Positions 12,301 through 25,800 of a stretch of 64,000 nt of DNA are shown here, in pieces (positions within the stretch are counted from its first letter, which is position 1; every line of letters begins with the position of its first letter). The stretch lies in contig NW_027018080.1 in the NCBI RefSeq assembly GCF_032854445.1, positions 1 through 64,000 of the forward strand, read 5' to 3'. The notes under the pieces are model-generated. The model did not search any database. It saw only the letters and a list, made by a program, of their open reading frames with translations, and had not been told where the DNA came from. Position numbers and translations under genes: made by a program. The DNA is from Liolophura sinensis. Taxonomy: Eukaryota; Mollusca; Polyplacophora; Chitonida; Chitonidae.

Positions 12301-14831
12301 ACATCGGCAGCTGTTGAAAAATTGCAAATTTCCCTGGTTTCCATGGAGTAAGAGCCGTTGCTGTGCACGTGATTATGACATAAATGATCATTCAATTGTC
12401 ACTACAGCCAAAAGTATTGGTCGGAGAGCAACGCGGTTTGCACCATTCGATTTCTCGTCACAAAATACGTCGGATTAGCCTCTTACCAGCAGCACTGGAA
12501 CAGTTTTTCCACTTTTGCATTTTTACCTGGTCTTTTTGTTAATTGAAATCGGCTACACTGTACTTTGTACAATCGCGACTGGTCATTACTATATTCAACT
12601 TTTGACTATATGTTATGTGCCCTTCAGTAGCCCAGAAGATCTGAAATCTTTGGGCTAAGCCCATTTAACTCACCCAGCAATTGCCTTACTTCTAAGTCCA
12701 AGACAATCTCAATGTCTTTATCTACGTGTAGAAAAACCACACCATTTGTACATGAAAAACACAAGGTACTTGATACAGTCTGCTGTAAAAAGTACAACTG
12801 AACACTGGCCCACTTCAGTCAGGTGCCAAAAGATTCGGAATTGAGCCAGGCATCGGCAGCTGTTGACAAATTGCAAATTTCCGTGGTTTCCATGGAGTAA
12901 GAGCCGTTGCTGGGCACGTGATTATGGCATAAATGATCATTGAATTGTCGCTACAGCCAAAAGTATTGGTCGGAGAGCAACGCGGTTTGCACCATTCGAT
13001 TTCTCGTCACAAAATACGTCGGATTAGCCTCTTACCAGCAGCAACTGGAACAGTTTTTCCACTTTTGCATTTTTACCTGGTCTTTTTGTTAATTGAAATC
13101 GGCTACACTGTACTCTGTACAATTGCGACTGGTCATTACTATATTCAATTTTTGACTATAAGTTATGTGCCCTTCAGTAGCCCAGAAGATGTCAAATCTT
13201 TGGGCTAAGCCCATTTAACTCACCCAGCAATTGTCTTACTTCTAAGTCCAAGACAATCTCAATGTCTTTATCTACGTGTAGAAAAACCACACCATTTGTA
13301 CATAAAAAACACAAGGTAGTTGATACAGTCTGCTGTAAAAAGTACAACTGACCACAGACACACCTGAATAAGGTGCCAAAAGATGCGGAATTGAGCCAGG
13401 TATCGGCAGCTGTTGAAAAATTGCAAATTTCCGTGGTTTCCATGGAGTAAGAGCCGTTGCTGGGCACGTGATTATGACATAAATGATCATTCAATTGTCA
13501 CTACAGCCAAAAGTATTGGTCGGAGAGCAACGCGGTTTGCACCATTCGATTTCTCGTCACAAAATAAGTCGGATTAGCCTCTTACCAGCAGCACTGGAAC
13601 AATTTTTCCAATTTTGCATTTTTGCCTGGCCTTTTTGTTAATTGAAACCGGCTACACTGTACTCTGTACAATCGCGACTGGTCATTACTATATTCAACTT
13701 TTGACTATAAGTTATGTGCCCTTCGGTAGCCCAGAAGACGTCAAATCTTTGGGCTAAGCCCATTTAACTCACCCAGCAATTGCCTTACTTCTAAGTCCAA
13801 GACAATCTCAATGTCTTTATCTACGTGTAGAAAAACCAGACCATTTGTACATAAAAAAAACAAGGTACTTGATACAGTCTGCTCTAAAAAGTACAACTGA
13901 CCACAGACCCACATGAATAAGGTGCCAAAAGATGCGGAATTGAGCCAGAAAACCTCAGCTGTTGAAAAATTGCAAATTTTTCTGGTTTCCATGGAGTAAG
14001 AGCCGTTGCTGGGCACGTGATTATGACATAAATGATCATTCAATTGTCACTACAGCCAAAAGTATTGGTCGAAGAGCAACGCGGTTTGCACCATTCGATT
14101 TGTCGTCATAAAATACGTCGAATTAGGCTCTTACTAGCAGCACTGGAACAGTTTTTACACTTTTGCATTTTTGCCTGGTCTTTTTGTTAATTGAAATCGG
14201 CTACACTGTACTCTGTACAATCGCGACTGGTCATTACTATATTCAACTTTTGACTATAAGTTATGTGCCCTTCGGTAGCCCAGAAGACCTGAAATCTTTG
14301 GGCTAAGCCCATTTAACTCACCCAGCAATTGCCTTACTTCTAAGTCCAAGACAATCTCAATGTCTTTATCTACGTGTAGAAAAACCACACCATTTGTACA
14401 TGAAAAACACAAGGTACTTGATACAGTCTGCTGTAAAAAGTACAACTGAACACTGGCCCACTTCAGTCAGGTGCCAAAAGATTCGGAATTGAGCCAGGCA
14501 TCGGCAGCTGTTGACAAATTGCAAATTTCCGTGGTTTCCATGGAGTAAGAGCCGTTGCTGGGCACGTGATTATGGCATAAATGATCATTGAATTGTCGCT
14601 ACAGCCAAAAGTATTGGTCGGAGAGCAACGCGGTTTGCACCATTCGATTTCTCGTCACAAAATACGTCGGATTAGCCTCTTACTAGTAGCAGTGGAACAG
14701 TTTTTCCACTTTTGCATTTTTGCCTGGTCTTTTTGTTAATTGAAACCGGCTACACTGTACTCTGTACAATCGCGACTGGTCATTACTATATTCAACTTTT
14801 GACTATAAGTTATGTGCCCTTCGGTAGCCCA
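9339..14831. repeat. Array segment 3: monomers 18-27 with nested duplications
   Basis: Ten monomers start at 9339, 9887, 10436, 10986, 11535, 12086, 12635, 13185, 13734 and 14283. The pair 9339/9887 shares private variants with the pair 13185/13734, seven monomers away: AAGGTAGTTGATAC, CACAGACACACCTGAATAAG, AAAATAAGTCGG and CCTGGCCTTTTTG. The monomers at 12635 and 14283 share CACTTCAGTCAGG, TTGACAAATTG and TTTCCGTGG. A dimer duplication sits in the middle and is listed separately. Confidence 0.85.
10165..12362. repeat. Tandem duplication of a two-monomer block (1,099 bp x 2)
   Basis: Copy 1 runs from about 10,165 to 11,263 and copy 2 from about 11,264 to 12,362. Shared private variants include GGTCGAAGAGC, TTTGTCGTCATAAAATACG, GTCGAATTAGGCTC, CAGTTTTTACAC, GATCATTTAATTG, AAATCTATGGGC and CTTGATGCAGTC, each offset by 1,099-1,100 bp. 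The only difference I noticed is one extra C near 12,081-12,084. The edges are placed where the two copies stop matching (GCTGGGCACG versus GCTGTGCACG on the left, GGTCGAAG versus GGTCGGAG on the right), so they are good to tens of bases only. Part of the first monomer recurs a third time near 14,043-14,440. Confidence 0.85.
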
Positions 14832-17800
14832 GAAGACGTCAAATCTTTGGGCTAAGCCCATTTAACTCACCCAGCAATTGCCTTACTTCTAAGTCGAAGA
14901 CAATCTCAATGTCTTTATCTACGTGTAGAAAAACCACACCATTTGTACATGAAAAACACAAGGTACTTGATACAGTCTGCTGTAAAAAGTACAACTGAAC
15001 ACTAACCCACATTTATAAGGTGCCAAAAGATTCGGAATTGGGCCAGGCATCGGCAGGTGTTAAAAAATTGCAAATATCCCTGGTTTCCATGGAGTAAGAG
15101 CCGTTGCTGGGCACGTGATTATGACATCAATGATCATTGAATTGTCGCTGCAGCCAAAAGTATTGGTCGGAGAGCAACGCGGTTTGCACCATTCGATTTC
15201 TCGTCACAAAATACGTCGGATTAGCCTCTTACCAGCAGCACTCGAACAGTTTTTCCACTTTTGCATTTTTGCCTGGTCTTTTTGTTAATTGAAATCGGCT
15301 ACACTGTACTCTGTACAATCGCGACTGGTCATTACTATATTCAACTTTTGACTATAAGTTATGTGCCCTTCGGTAGCCCAGAAGACCTGAAATTTTTGGG
15401 CTAAGCCCATTTAACTCACCCAGCAATTGCCTTACTTCTAAGTGCAAGACAATCTCAATGTCTTTATCTACGTGTAGAAAAACCATACCATTTGTACATG
15501 AAAAACACAAGGTACTTGATACAGTCTGCTGTAAAAAGTACAACTGAACACTGACCCACTTCAGTAAGGTGCCAAAAGATGCGGAATTGAGCCAGGCATC
15601 GGTAGCTGTTGAAAAATTGCAAATTTCCCTGGTTTCCATGGAGTAAGAGCCGTTGCTGGGCACGTGATTATGACATAAATGATCATTCAATTGTCACTAC
15701 AGCCAAAAGTATTGGTCGGAGAGCAACGCGGTTTGCACCATTCGATTTCTCGTCACAAAATACGTCGGATTCGCCTCTTACCAGCAACACTGGAACAGTT
15801 TTTCCACTTTTGCATTTTTACCTGGTCTTTTTGTTAATTGAAATCGGCTACACTGTACTCTGTACAATCGCGACTGGTCATTACTATATTCAACTTTTGA
15901 CTATAAGTTATGTGCCCTTCGGTAGCCCAGAAGACGTCAAATCTTTGGACTAAGCCCATTTAACTCACCCAGCAATTGTCTTACTTCTAAGTCCAAGACA
16001 ATCTCAATGTCTTTATCTACGTGTAGAAAAACCAGACCATTTGTACATAAAAAAAACAAGGTACTTGATACAGTCTGCTGTAAAAAGTACAACTGACCAC
16101 AGACCCACATGAATAAGGTGCCAAAAGATGCGGAATTGAGCCAGAAATCGGCAGCTGTTGAAAAATTGCAAATTTTCCTGGTTTCCATGGAGTAAGAGCC
16201 GTTGCTGGGCACGTGATTATGACATAAATGATCATTTAATTGTCACTACAGCCAAAAGTATTGGTCGGAGAGCAACGCGGTTTGCACCATTCGATTTCTC
16301 GTCACAAAATACGTCGAATTAGCCTCTTACTAGCAGCACTCGAACAGTTTTTCCACTTTTGCATTTTTGCCTGGTCTTTTTGTTAATTGAAATCGGCTAC
16401 ACTGTACTCTGTACAATCGCGACTGGTCATTACTATATTCAACTTTTGACTATAAGTTATGTGCCCTTCGGTAGCCCAGAAGACCTGAAATCTTTGGGCC
16501 AAGCCCATTTAACTCACCCAGCAATTGCCTTACTTCTAAGTGCAAGACAATCTCAATGTCTTTATCTACGTGTAGAAAAACCACGCCATTTGTACATGAA
16601 AAACACAAGGTACTTGATACAGTCTGCTGTAAAAAGTACAACTGAACACTGGCCCACTTCAGTAAGGTGCCAAAAGATTCGGAATTGAGCCAGGCATCGG
16701 CAGCTGTTGACAAATTGCAAAATTCCCTGGTTTCCATGGAGTAAGAGCCGTTGCTGGGCACGTGATTATGGCATAAATGATCATTGAATTGTCGCTACAG
16801 CCAAAAGTATTGGTCGGAGAGCAACGCGGTTTGCACCATTCGATTTCTCGTCACAAAATACGTCGGATTAGCCTCTTACCAGCAGCACTCGAACAGTTTT
16901 TCCACTTTTGCATTTTTGCCTGGTCTTTTTGTTAATTAAAATCGGCTACACTGTACTCTGTACAATCGCGACTGGTCATTACTATATTCAACTTTTGACT
17001 ATAAGTTATGTGCCCTTCGGTAGCCCAGAAGACCTGAAATTTTTAGGCTAAGCCCATTTAACTCACCCAGCAATTGCCTTACTTCTAAGTGCAAGACAAT
17101 CTCAATGTCTTTATCTACGTGTAGAAAAACCATACCATTTGTACATGAAAAACACAAGGTACTTGATACAGTCTGCTGTAAAAAGTACAACTGAACACTG
17201 ACCCACTTCAGTAAGGTGCCAAAAGATGCGGAATTGAGCCAGGCATCGGTAGCTGTTGAAAAATTGCAAATTTCCCTGGTTTCCATGGAGTAAGAGCCGT
17301 TGCTGGGCACGTGATTATGACATAAATGATCATTCAATTGTCACTACAGCCAAAAGTATTGGTCGGAGAGCAACGCGGTTTGCACCATTCGATTTCTCGT
17401 CACAAAATACGTCGGATTCGCCTCTTACCAGCAACACTGGAACAGTTTTTCCACTTTTGCATTTTTACCTGGTCTTTTTGTTAATTGAAATCGGCTACAC
17501 TGTACTCTGTACAATCGCGACTGGTCATTACTATATTCAACTTTTGACTATAAGTTATGTGCCCTTCGGTAGCCCAGAAGACGTCAAATCTTTGGACTAA
17601 GCCCATTTAACTCACCCAGCAATTGTCTTACTTCTAAGTCCAAGACAATCTCAATGTCTTTATCTACGTGTAGAAAAACCAGACCATTTGTACATAAAAA
17701 ACACAAGGTACTTGATACAGTCTGCTGTAAAAAGTACAACTGACCACAGACCGACATGAATAAGGTGCCAAAAGATGCGGAATTGAGCCAGAAATCGGCA

Positions 17801-18674
17801 GCTGTTGAAAAATTGCAAATTTTCCTGGTTTCCATGGAGTAAGAGCCGTTGCTGGGCACGTGATTATGACATAAATGATCATTTAATTGTCACTACAGCC
17901 AAAAGTATTGGTCGGAGAGCAACGCGGTTTGCACCATTCGATTTCTCGTCACAAAATACGTCGAATTAGCCTCTTACTAGCAGCACTCGAACAGTTTTTC
18001 CACTTTTACATTTTTGCCTGGTCTTTTTGTTAATTGAAATCGGCTACACTGTACTCTGTACAATCGCGACTGGTCATTACTATATTCAACTTTTGACTAT
18101 AAGTTATGTGCCCTTCGGTAGCCCAGAAGACCTGAAATCTTTGGGCCAAGCCCATTTAACTCACCCAGCAATTGCCTTACTTCTAAGTGCAAGACAATCT
18201 CAATGTCTTTATCTACGTGTAGAAAAACCACGCCATTTGTACATGAAAAACACAAGGTACTTGATACAGTCTGCTGTAAAAAGTACAACTGAACACTGGC
18301 CCACTTCAGTAAGGTGCCAAAAGATTCGGAATTGAGCCAGGCATCGGCAGCTGTTGACAAATTGCAAAATTCCCTGGTTTCCATGGAGTAAGAGCCGTTG
18401 CTGGGCACGTGATTATGGCATAAATGATCATTGAATTGTCGCTACAGCCAACAGTATTGGTGGGAGAGCAACGCGGTTTGCACCATTCGATTTCTCGTCA
18501 CAAAATACGTCGGATTAGCCTCTTACCAGCAGCACTGGAACAGTTTTTCCACTTTTGCATTTTTGCCTGGTCTTTTTGTTAATTGAAATCGGCTACACTG
18601 TACTCTGTACAATCGCGACTGGTCATTACTATATTCAACTTTTGACTATAAGTTATGTGCCCTTCGGTAGCCCA
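14832..18674. repeat. Array segment 4: monomers 28-34, containing a trimer duplication
   Basis: Monomers start at 14832, 15381, 15930, 16479, 17028, 17577 and 18126, all spaced exactly 549 bp. From about 15,150 to 16,796 a three-monomer block (1,647 bp) is repeated at about 16,797-18,443. Shared private variants are GAAATTTTTGGG versus GAAATTTTTAGG, GTCGGATTCGCCTC at 15,764 and 17,411, CTTTGGACTAAG near 15,943 and 17,590, AGCACTCGAACAG, and TTTGGGCCAAGCCC near 16,493 and 18,140. The two copies differ at a few sites, for example AAACAAGG versus ACACAAGG after the A-run, so this duplication is slightly older than the one at 45-49 kb. Confidence 0.85.
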
Positions 18675-21600
18675 GAAGACCTGAAATCTTTGGGCTAAGC
18701 CCATTTAACTCACCCAGCAATTGCCTTACTTCTAAGTGCAAGACAATCTCAATGTCTTTATCTACGTGTAGAAAAACCACACCATTTGTACATAAAAAAC
18801 ACAAGGTACTTGATACAGTCTGCTGTAAAAAGTACAACTGAACACTGACCCACTTCAGTAAGGTGCCAAAAGATGCGGAATTGAGCCAGGCATGGGCAGC
18901 TGTTGAAAAATTGCAAATTTCCCTGGTTTCCATGGGGTAAGAGCCGTTGCTGGGCACGTGATTATGGCATAAATGATCATTCAATTGTCACTACAGCCAA
19001 ACGTATTGGTCGGAGAGCAACGCGGTTTGCACCATTCGATTTCTCGTCACAAAATACGTCGGATTAGCCTCTTACCAGCAGCACTGGAACAATTTTTCTA
19101 ATTTTGCATTTTTGCCTGGTCTTTTTGTTAATTGAAATCGGCTACACTGTACTATGTACCATCGCGACTGGTCATTACTATATTCAACTTTTGACTATAT
19201 GTTATGTGCCCTTCGGTAGCCCAGAAGACGTCAAATCTTTGGGCTAAGCCCATTTAACTCACCCAGCAATTGCCTTACTTCTAAGCCGAAGAGAATCTCA
19301 ATGTCTTTATCTACGTGTAGAAAAACCACACCATTTGTACAAGAAAAACACAAGGTACTTGATACAGTCTGCTGTAAAAAGTACAACTGAACACAGCCTC
19401 ACATTTATAAGGTGCCAAAAGATGCGGAATTGGGCCAGGCATCGGCAGCTGTTGAAAAATTGCAAATTTCCCTGGTTTCCATGGAGTATGAGCCGTTGCT
19501 GTGCACGTGATTATGACATCAATGATCATTCAATTGTCACTACAGCCAAAAGTATTGGTCGGAGAGCAACGCGGTTTGCACCATTCGATTTCTCGTCACA
19601 AAATACGTCGGATTAGCCTCTTACCAGCAGCACTGGAACAGTTTTTCCACTTTTGCATTTTTACCTGGTCTTTTTGTTAATTGAAATCGGCTACACTGTA
19701 CTCTGTACAATCGCGACTGGTCACTACTATATTCAACTTTTGACTATAAGTTATGTGCCCTTCGGTAGCCCAGAAGACCTGAAATCTTTGGGCTAAGCCC
19801 ATTTAACTCACCCAGCAATTGTCTTACTTCTAAGTCCAAGACAATCTCAATGTCTTTATCTACGTGTAGAAAACCAGACCATTTGTACATAAAAAACACA
19901 AGGTACTTGATACAGTCATCTGTAAAAAGTACAACTGAACACTGACCCACATTTATAAGGTGCCAAAAGATGCGGAATTGAGCCAGGCATCGGGAGCTGT
20001 TGAAAAATTGCAAATTTCCCTGGTTTCCATGGAGTAAGAGCCGTTGCTGTGCACGTAATTATGACATCAATGATCATTGAATTGTCACTACAGCCACAAG
20101 TATTGGTCGGAGAGCAACGCGGTTTGCACCATTCGATTTCTCATCACAAAATACGTCGGATTAGCCTCTTACCAGCAGCACTGGAACAGTTTTTCCACTT
20201 TTGCATTTTTACCTGGTCTTTTTGTTAATTGAAATCGGCTACACTGTACTCTGTACAATCGCGACTGGTCATTACTATATTCAACTTTTGACGAAAAGTT
20301 ATGTGCCCTTCGGTAGCCCAGAAGACGTCAAATCTTTGGGCTAAGCCCATTTAACTCACCCAGCAATTGTCTTACTTCTAAGTCCAAGACAATCTCAATG
20401 TCTTTATCTACATGTAGAAAAACCAGACCATTTGTACATAAAAAAAACAAGGTACTTGATACAGTCTGCTGTAAAAAGTACAACTGACCACAGACCCACA
20501 TGAATAAGGTGCCAAAAGATGCGGAATTGAGCCAGGCATCGGCAGCTGTTGAAAAATTGCAAATTTCCCTGGTTTCCATGGAGTAAGAGCCGTTGCTGTG
20601 CACGTGATTATGACATAAATGATCATTCAATTGTCACTACAGCCAAAAGTATTGGTCGGAGAGCAACGCGGTTTGCACCATTCGATTTCTCGTCACAAAA
20701 TACGTCGGATTAGCCTCTTACCAGCAGCACTGGAACAGTTTTTCCACTTTTGCATTTTTACCTGGTCTTTTTGTTAATTGAAATCGGCTACACTGTACTC
20801 TGTACAATCGCGACTGGTCATTACTATATTCAACTTTTGACTATAAGTTATGTACCCTTCGGTAGCCCAGAAAACCTGAAATCTTTGGGCCAAGCCCATT
20901 TAACTCACCCAGCATATGTCTTACTTCTAAGTGCAAGACAATCTCAATGTCTTTATCTACGTGTAGAAAAACCAGACCATTTGTACATAAAAAACACAAG
21001 GTACTTGATACAGTCTGCTGTAAAAAGTACAACTGAACACTCACCCACATTTATAAGGTGCCAAAAGATGCGGAATTGGGCCAGGCATCGGCAGCTGTTA
21101 AAAAATAGCAAATTTCCATGGTTTCCATGGAGTAAGAGCCGTTGCTGGGCACGTGATTATGACATAAATGATCATTCAATTGTCACTACAGCCAAAAGTA
21201 TTGGTCGGAGAGCAACGCGGTTTGCACCATTCGATTTCTCGTCACAAAATACGTCGGATTAGCCTCTTACCAGCAGCACTGGAACTGTTTTTCCACTTTT
21301 GCATTTTTACCTGGTCTTTTTGTTAATTGAAATCGGCTACACTGTACTCTGTACAATCGCGACTGGTCATTACTATATTCAACTTTTGACTATAAGTTAT
21401 GTGCCCTTCGGTAGCCCAGAAGACGTCAAATCTTTGGGCTAAGCCCATTTAACTCACCCAGCAATTGTCTTACTTCTAAGTCCAAGACAATCTCAATGTC
21501 TTTATCTACGTGTAGAAAAACCACACCATTTGTACATAAAAAAAACAAGGTACTTGATACAGTCTGCTGTAAAAAGTACAACTGACCACAGACCCACATG

Positions 21601-23065
21601 AATAAGGTGCCAGAAGATGCGGAATTGAGCCAGAAATCGGCAGCTGTTGAAAAATTGCAAATTTCCCTGGTTTCCATGGAGTAAGAGCCGTTGCTGGGCA
21701 CGTGATTATGACATAAATGATCATTCCATTGTCACTACAGCCAAAAGTATTGGTCGGAGAGCAACGCGGTTTGCACCATTCGATTTCTCGTCACAAAATA
21801 CGTCGAATTAGCCTCTTACTAGCAGCACTGGAACAGTTTTTCCACTTTTGCATTTTTGCCTGGTCTTTTTGTTAATTGAAATCAGCTACACTGTACTCTA
21901 TACAATCGCGACTGGTCATTACTATATTCAACTTTTGACTATAAGTTATGTGCCCTTCGGTAGCCCAGAAGACGTCAAATCTTTGGGCTAAGCCCATTTA
22001 ACTCACCCAGCAATTGTCTTACTTCTAAGTCGAAGACAATCTCAATGTCTTTATCTACGTGTGGAAAAACCACCCCATTTGTACATGAAAAACACAAGGT
22101 ACTTGATACAGTCTGCTGTAAAAAGTACAACTGAACACTGACCCACATTTATAAGGTGCCAAAAGATTCGGAATTGGGCCAGGCATCGGCAGCTGTTAAA
22201 AAATTGCAAATATCCCTGGTTTCCATGGAGTAAGAGCCGTTGCTGGGCACGTGATTATGACATCAATGATCATTGAATTGTCGCTACAGCCAAAAGTATT
22301 GGTCGGAGAGCAACGCGGTTTGCACCATTCGATTTCTCGTCACAAAATACGTCGGATTAGCCTCTTACCAGCAGCACTCGAACAGTTTTTCCACTTTTGC
22401 ATTTTTGCCTGGTCTTTTTGTTAATTGAAATCGGCTACACTGTACTCTGTACAATCGCGACTGGTCATTACTATATTCAACTTTTGACTATAAGTTATGT
22501 GCCCTTCGGTAGCCCAGAAGACCTGAAATCTTTGGGCTAAGCCCATTTAACTCACCCAGCAATTGCCTTACTTCTAAGTGCAAGACAATCTCAATGTCTT
22601 TATCTACGTGTAGAAAAGCCACACCATTTGTACGTGAAAAACACAAGGTACTTGATACAGTCTGCTGTAAAAAGTACAACTGAACACTGACCCACTTCAG
22701 TAAGGTGCCAAAAGATGCGGAATTGAGCCAGGCATCGGCAGCTGTTGAAAAATTGTAAATTTCCCTGGTTTCCATGGGGTAAGAGCCGTTGCTGGGCACG
22801 TGATTATGGCATAAATGATCATTCAATTGTCACTACAGCCAAAAGTATTGGTCGGAGAGCAACGCGGTTTGCACCATTCGATTTCTCGTCACAAAATACG
22901 TCGGATTAGCCTCTTACCAGCAGCACTGGAACAGTTTTTCCACTTTTGCATTTTTGCCTGGTCTTTTTGTTAATTGAAATCGGCTACACTGTACTATGTA
23001 CCATTGCGACTGGTCATTACTATATTGAACTTTTTACTATATGTTATGTGCCTTTCGGTAGCCCA

Positions 23066-23600
23066 GAAGAGGTCAAATCTTTGGACTAAGCCCATTTAAC
23101 TCACCCAGCAATTGCCTTACTTCTAAGTCGAAGAAAATCTCAATGTCTTTATCTACGTGTAGAAAAACCATTCCATTTTGTACGTTAAAAAGACAAGGTA
23201 CTTGATACAGTCTGCTGTAAAAAGTACAACTGAACACTGACCCACTTCAGTAAGGTGCCAAAAGATTTGGAATTAAGCCAGGCATCGGCAGCTGTTAAAA
23301 AATTGCAAATTTCCTTGGTTTCGTTGCTGGGCACGTGATTATGACATCAATGATCATTCAGTTGTCACTACAGCCAAAAGTATTGGTCGGAGAGCAACGC
23401 GGTTTGCACCATTCGATTTCTCGTCACAAAATACGTCGGATTAGCCTCTTACCAGCAGCACTCGAACAGTTTTTCCACTTTTGCATTTTTACCTGGTCTT
23501 TTTGTTAATTGAAATCGGCTACACTGTACTCTGTACAATCGCGACTGGTCATTACTATATTCAACTTTTGACTATAAGTTATGTGCCCTTCGGTAGCCCA
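23066..23600. repeat. Shortened monomer (535 bp) with a 15-bp deletion
   Basis: The monomer reads GGTTTCGTTGCTGGGC near 23,318-23,333. Normal copies have TTTCCATGGAGTAAGAGCC before GTTGCTGG, so 15 bp including the NcoI-type palindrome CCATGG are missing. It also has GAAGAGGTC at its start and AAGATTTGGAATT. These mark the same subfamily as the deleted copies at 29,063 and 31,246. The breakpoint has at most one base of microhomology (C). Confidence 0.9.
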
Positions 23601-25800
23601 GAAGACGTCAAATCTTTGGACTAAGCCCATTTAACTCACCCAGCAATTGTCTTACTTCTAAGTCCAAGACAATCTCAATGTCTTTATCTACGTGTAGAAA
23701 AACCATACCATTTGTACATAAAAAAACACAAGGTACTTGATACAGTCTGCTGTAAAAAGTACAACTGAAAACAGACCCACATGAATAAGGTGCCAAAAGA
23801 TGCGGAATTGAGCCAGAAATCGGCAGCTGTTGAAAAATTGCAATTTTTCCTGGTTTCCATGGAGTAAGAGCCGTTGCTGGGCACGTGATTATGACATAAA
23901 TGATCATTTAATTGTCACTACAGCCAAAATTATTGGTCGGAGAGCAACGCGGTTTGCACCATTCGATTTCTCGTCACAAAATACGTCGAATTAGCCTCTT
24001 ACTAGCAGCACTGGAACAGTTTTTCCACTTTTGCATTTTTGCCTGGTCTTTTTGTTAATTGAAATCGGCTAAATTGTACTCTGTACAATCGCGACTGGTC
24101 ATTACTATATTCAACTTTTGACTATAAGTTATGTGCCCTTCGGTAGCCCAGAAGACCTGAAATTTTTGGGCTAAGCCCATTTAACTCACCCAGCAATTGC
24201 CTTATATCTAAGTGCAAGACAATCTCAATGTCTTTATCTACGTGTAGAAAAACCACACCATTTGTACATGAAAAAACACAAGGTACTTGATACAGTCTGC
24301 TGTAAAAAGTACAACTGAACCCTGACCCACTTCAGTAAGGTGCCAAAAGATGCGGAATTGAGCCAGGCATCGGCAGCTGTTGAAAAATTGCAAATATCCA
24401 TGGTTTCCATGGAGTAAGAGCCGTTGCTGGGCACGTGATTATGACATAAATGATCATTCAATTGTCACTACAGGCAAAAGTATTAGTCCGACAGCAACGC
24501 GGATTGCACCATTCGATTTCTCGTCAAAAAATACGTCGGATTAGCCTCTTACCAGCAGCAACTGGAACAGTTTTTCCACTTTTGCATTTTTACCTGGTCT
24601 TTTTGTTAATTGAAATCGGCTACACTGTACTCTGTACAATCGCGACTGGTCATTACTATATTCAACTTTTGACTATAAGTTATGTGCCCTGCGGTAGCCC
24701 AGAAGACCTGAAATCTTTGGGCTAAGCCCATTTAACTCACCCAGCAATTACCTTACTTCTAAGTGCAAGACAATCTCATTGTCTTTATCTACGTGTAGAA
24801 AAACCATACCATTTGTACATGAAAAACACAAGGTACTTGATACAGTCCTGCTGTAAAAAGTACAACTGAACACTGACCCACTTCAGTAAGGTGCCAAAAG
24901 ATGCGGAATTGAGCCAGGCCTCGGTAGCAGTTGAAAAATTGCAAAATTCCCTGGTTTCCATGGAGTAAGAGCCGTTGCTGGGCACGTGATTATGACATCA
25001 ATGATCATTCAATTGTCACTACAGCCAAAAGTATTGGTCGGAGAGCAACGCGGTTTGCACCATTCGATTTCTCGTCACAAAATACGTCGAATTAGCCTCT
25101 TACTAGCAGCACTGGAACAGTTTTTCCATCTTTGCATTTTTGCCTGGTCTTTTTGTTAATTGAAATCGGCTACACAGTACTCTGTACACTCGCGACTGGT
25201 CATTACTATATTCAACTTTTGACTATAAGTTATGTGCCCTTCGGTAGCCCAGAAGACGTCAAATCTTTGGGCTAAGCCCATTTAACTCACCCAGCAATTG
25301 TCATACTTCTAAGTCGAAGACAATCTCAATGTCTTTATCTACGTGTGGAAAAACCACACCATTTGTACATGAAAAAGACAAGGTACTTGATATAGTCTGC
25401 TGTAAAAAGTACAACTGACCACAGACCCACTTCAGTAAGGTGCCAAAAGATTCGGAATTGGGCCAGGCATCGGCAGCTGTTAAAAAATTGCAAATATCCC
25501 TGGTTTCCATGGAGTAAGAGCCGTTGCTGTGCACGTGATTATGACATCAATGATCATTCAATTGTCGCTACAGCCAAAAGTATTGGTCGGAGAGCAACGC
25601 GGTTTGCACCATTCGATTTCTCGTCACAAAATACGTCGGATTAGCCTCTTACCAGCAGCACTCGAACAGTTTTTCCACTTTTGCATTTTTGCCTGGTCTT
25701 TTTGTTAATTGAAATCGGCTACACTGTACTATGTACCATCTCGACTGGTCATTACTATATTCAACTTTTGACTATATGTTATGTGCCCTTCGGTAGCCCA

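Noticed and set aside
15352-15690. Recurrent 112-codon minus-strand open frame, with shorter versions in most monomers
   Set aside because: It repeats only because the DNA repeats. Copies differ by many amino-acid changes, stops and frameshifts. It has no start context or recognisable domain, and several overlapping frames on both strands are equally open.
20750-21262. 170-codon plus-strand open frame as a protein-coding gene
   Set aside because: It spans a monomer junction and exists only because single substitutions remove stops present in nearly all other copies. I recognise no domain in the translation.
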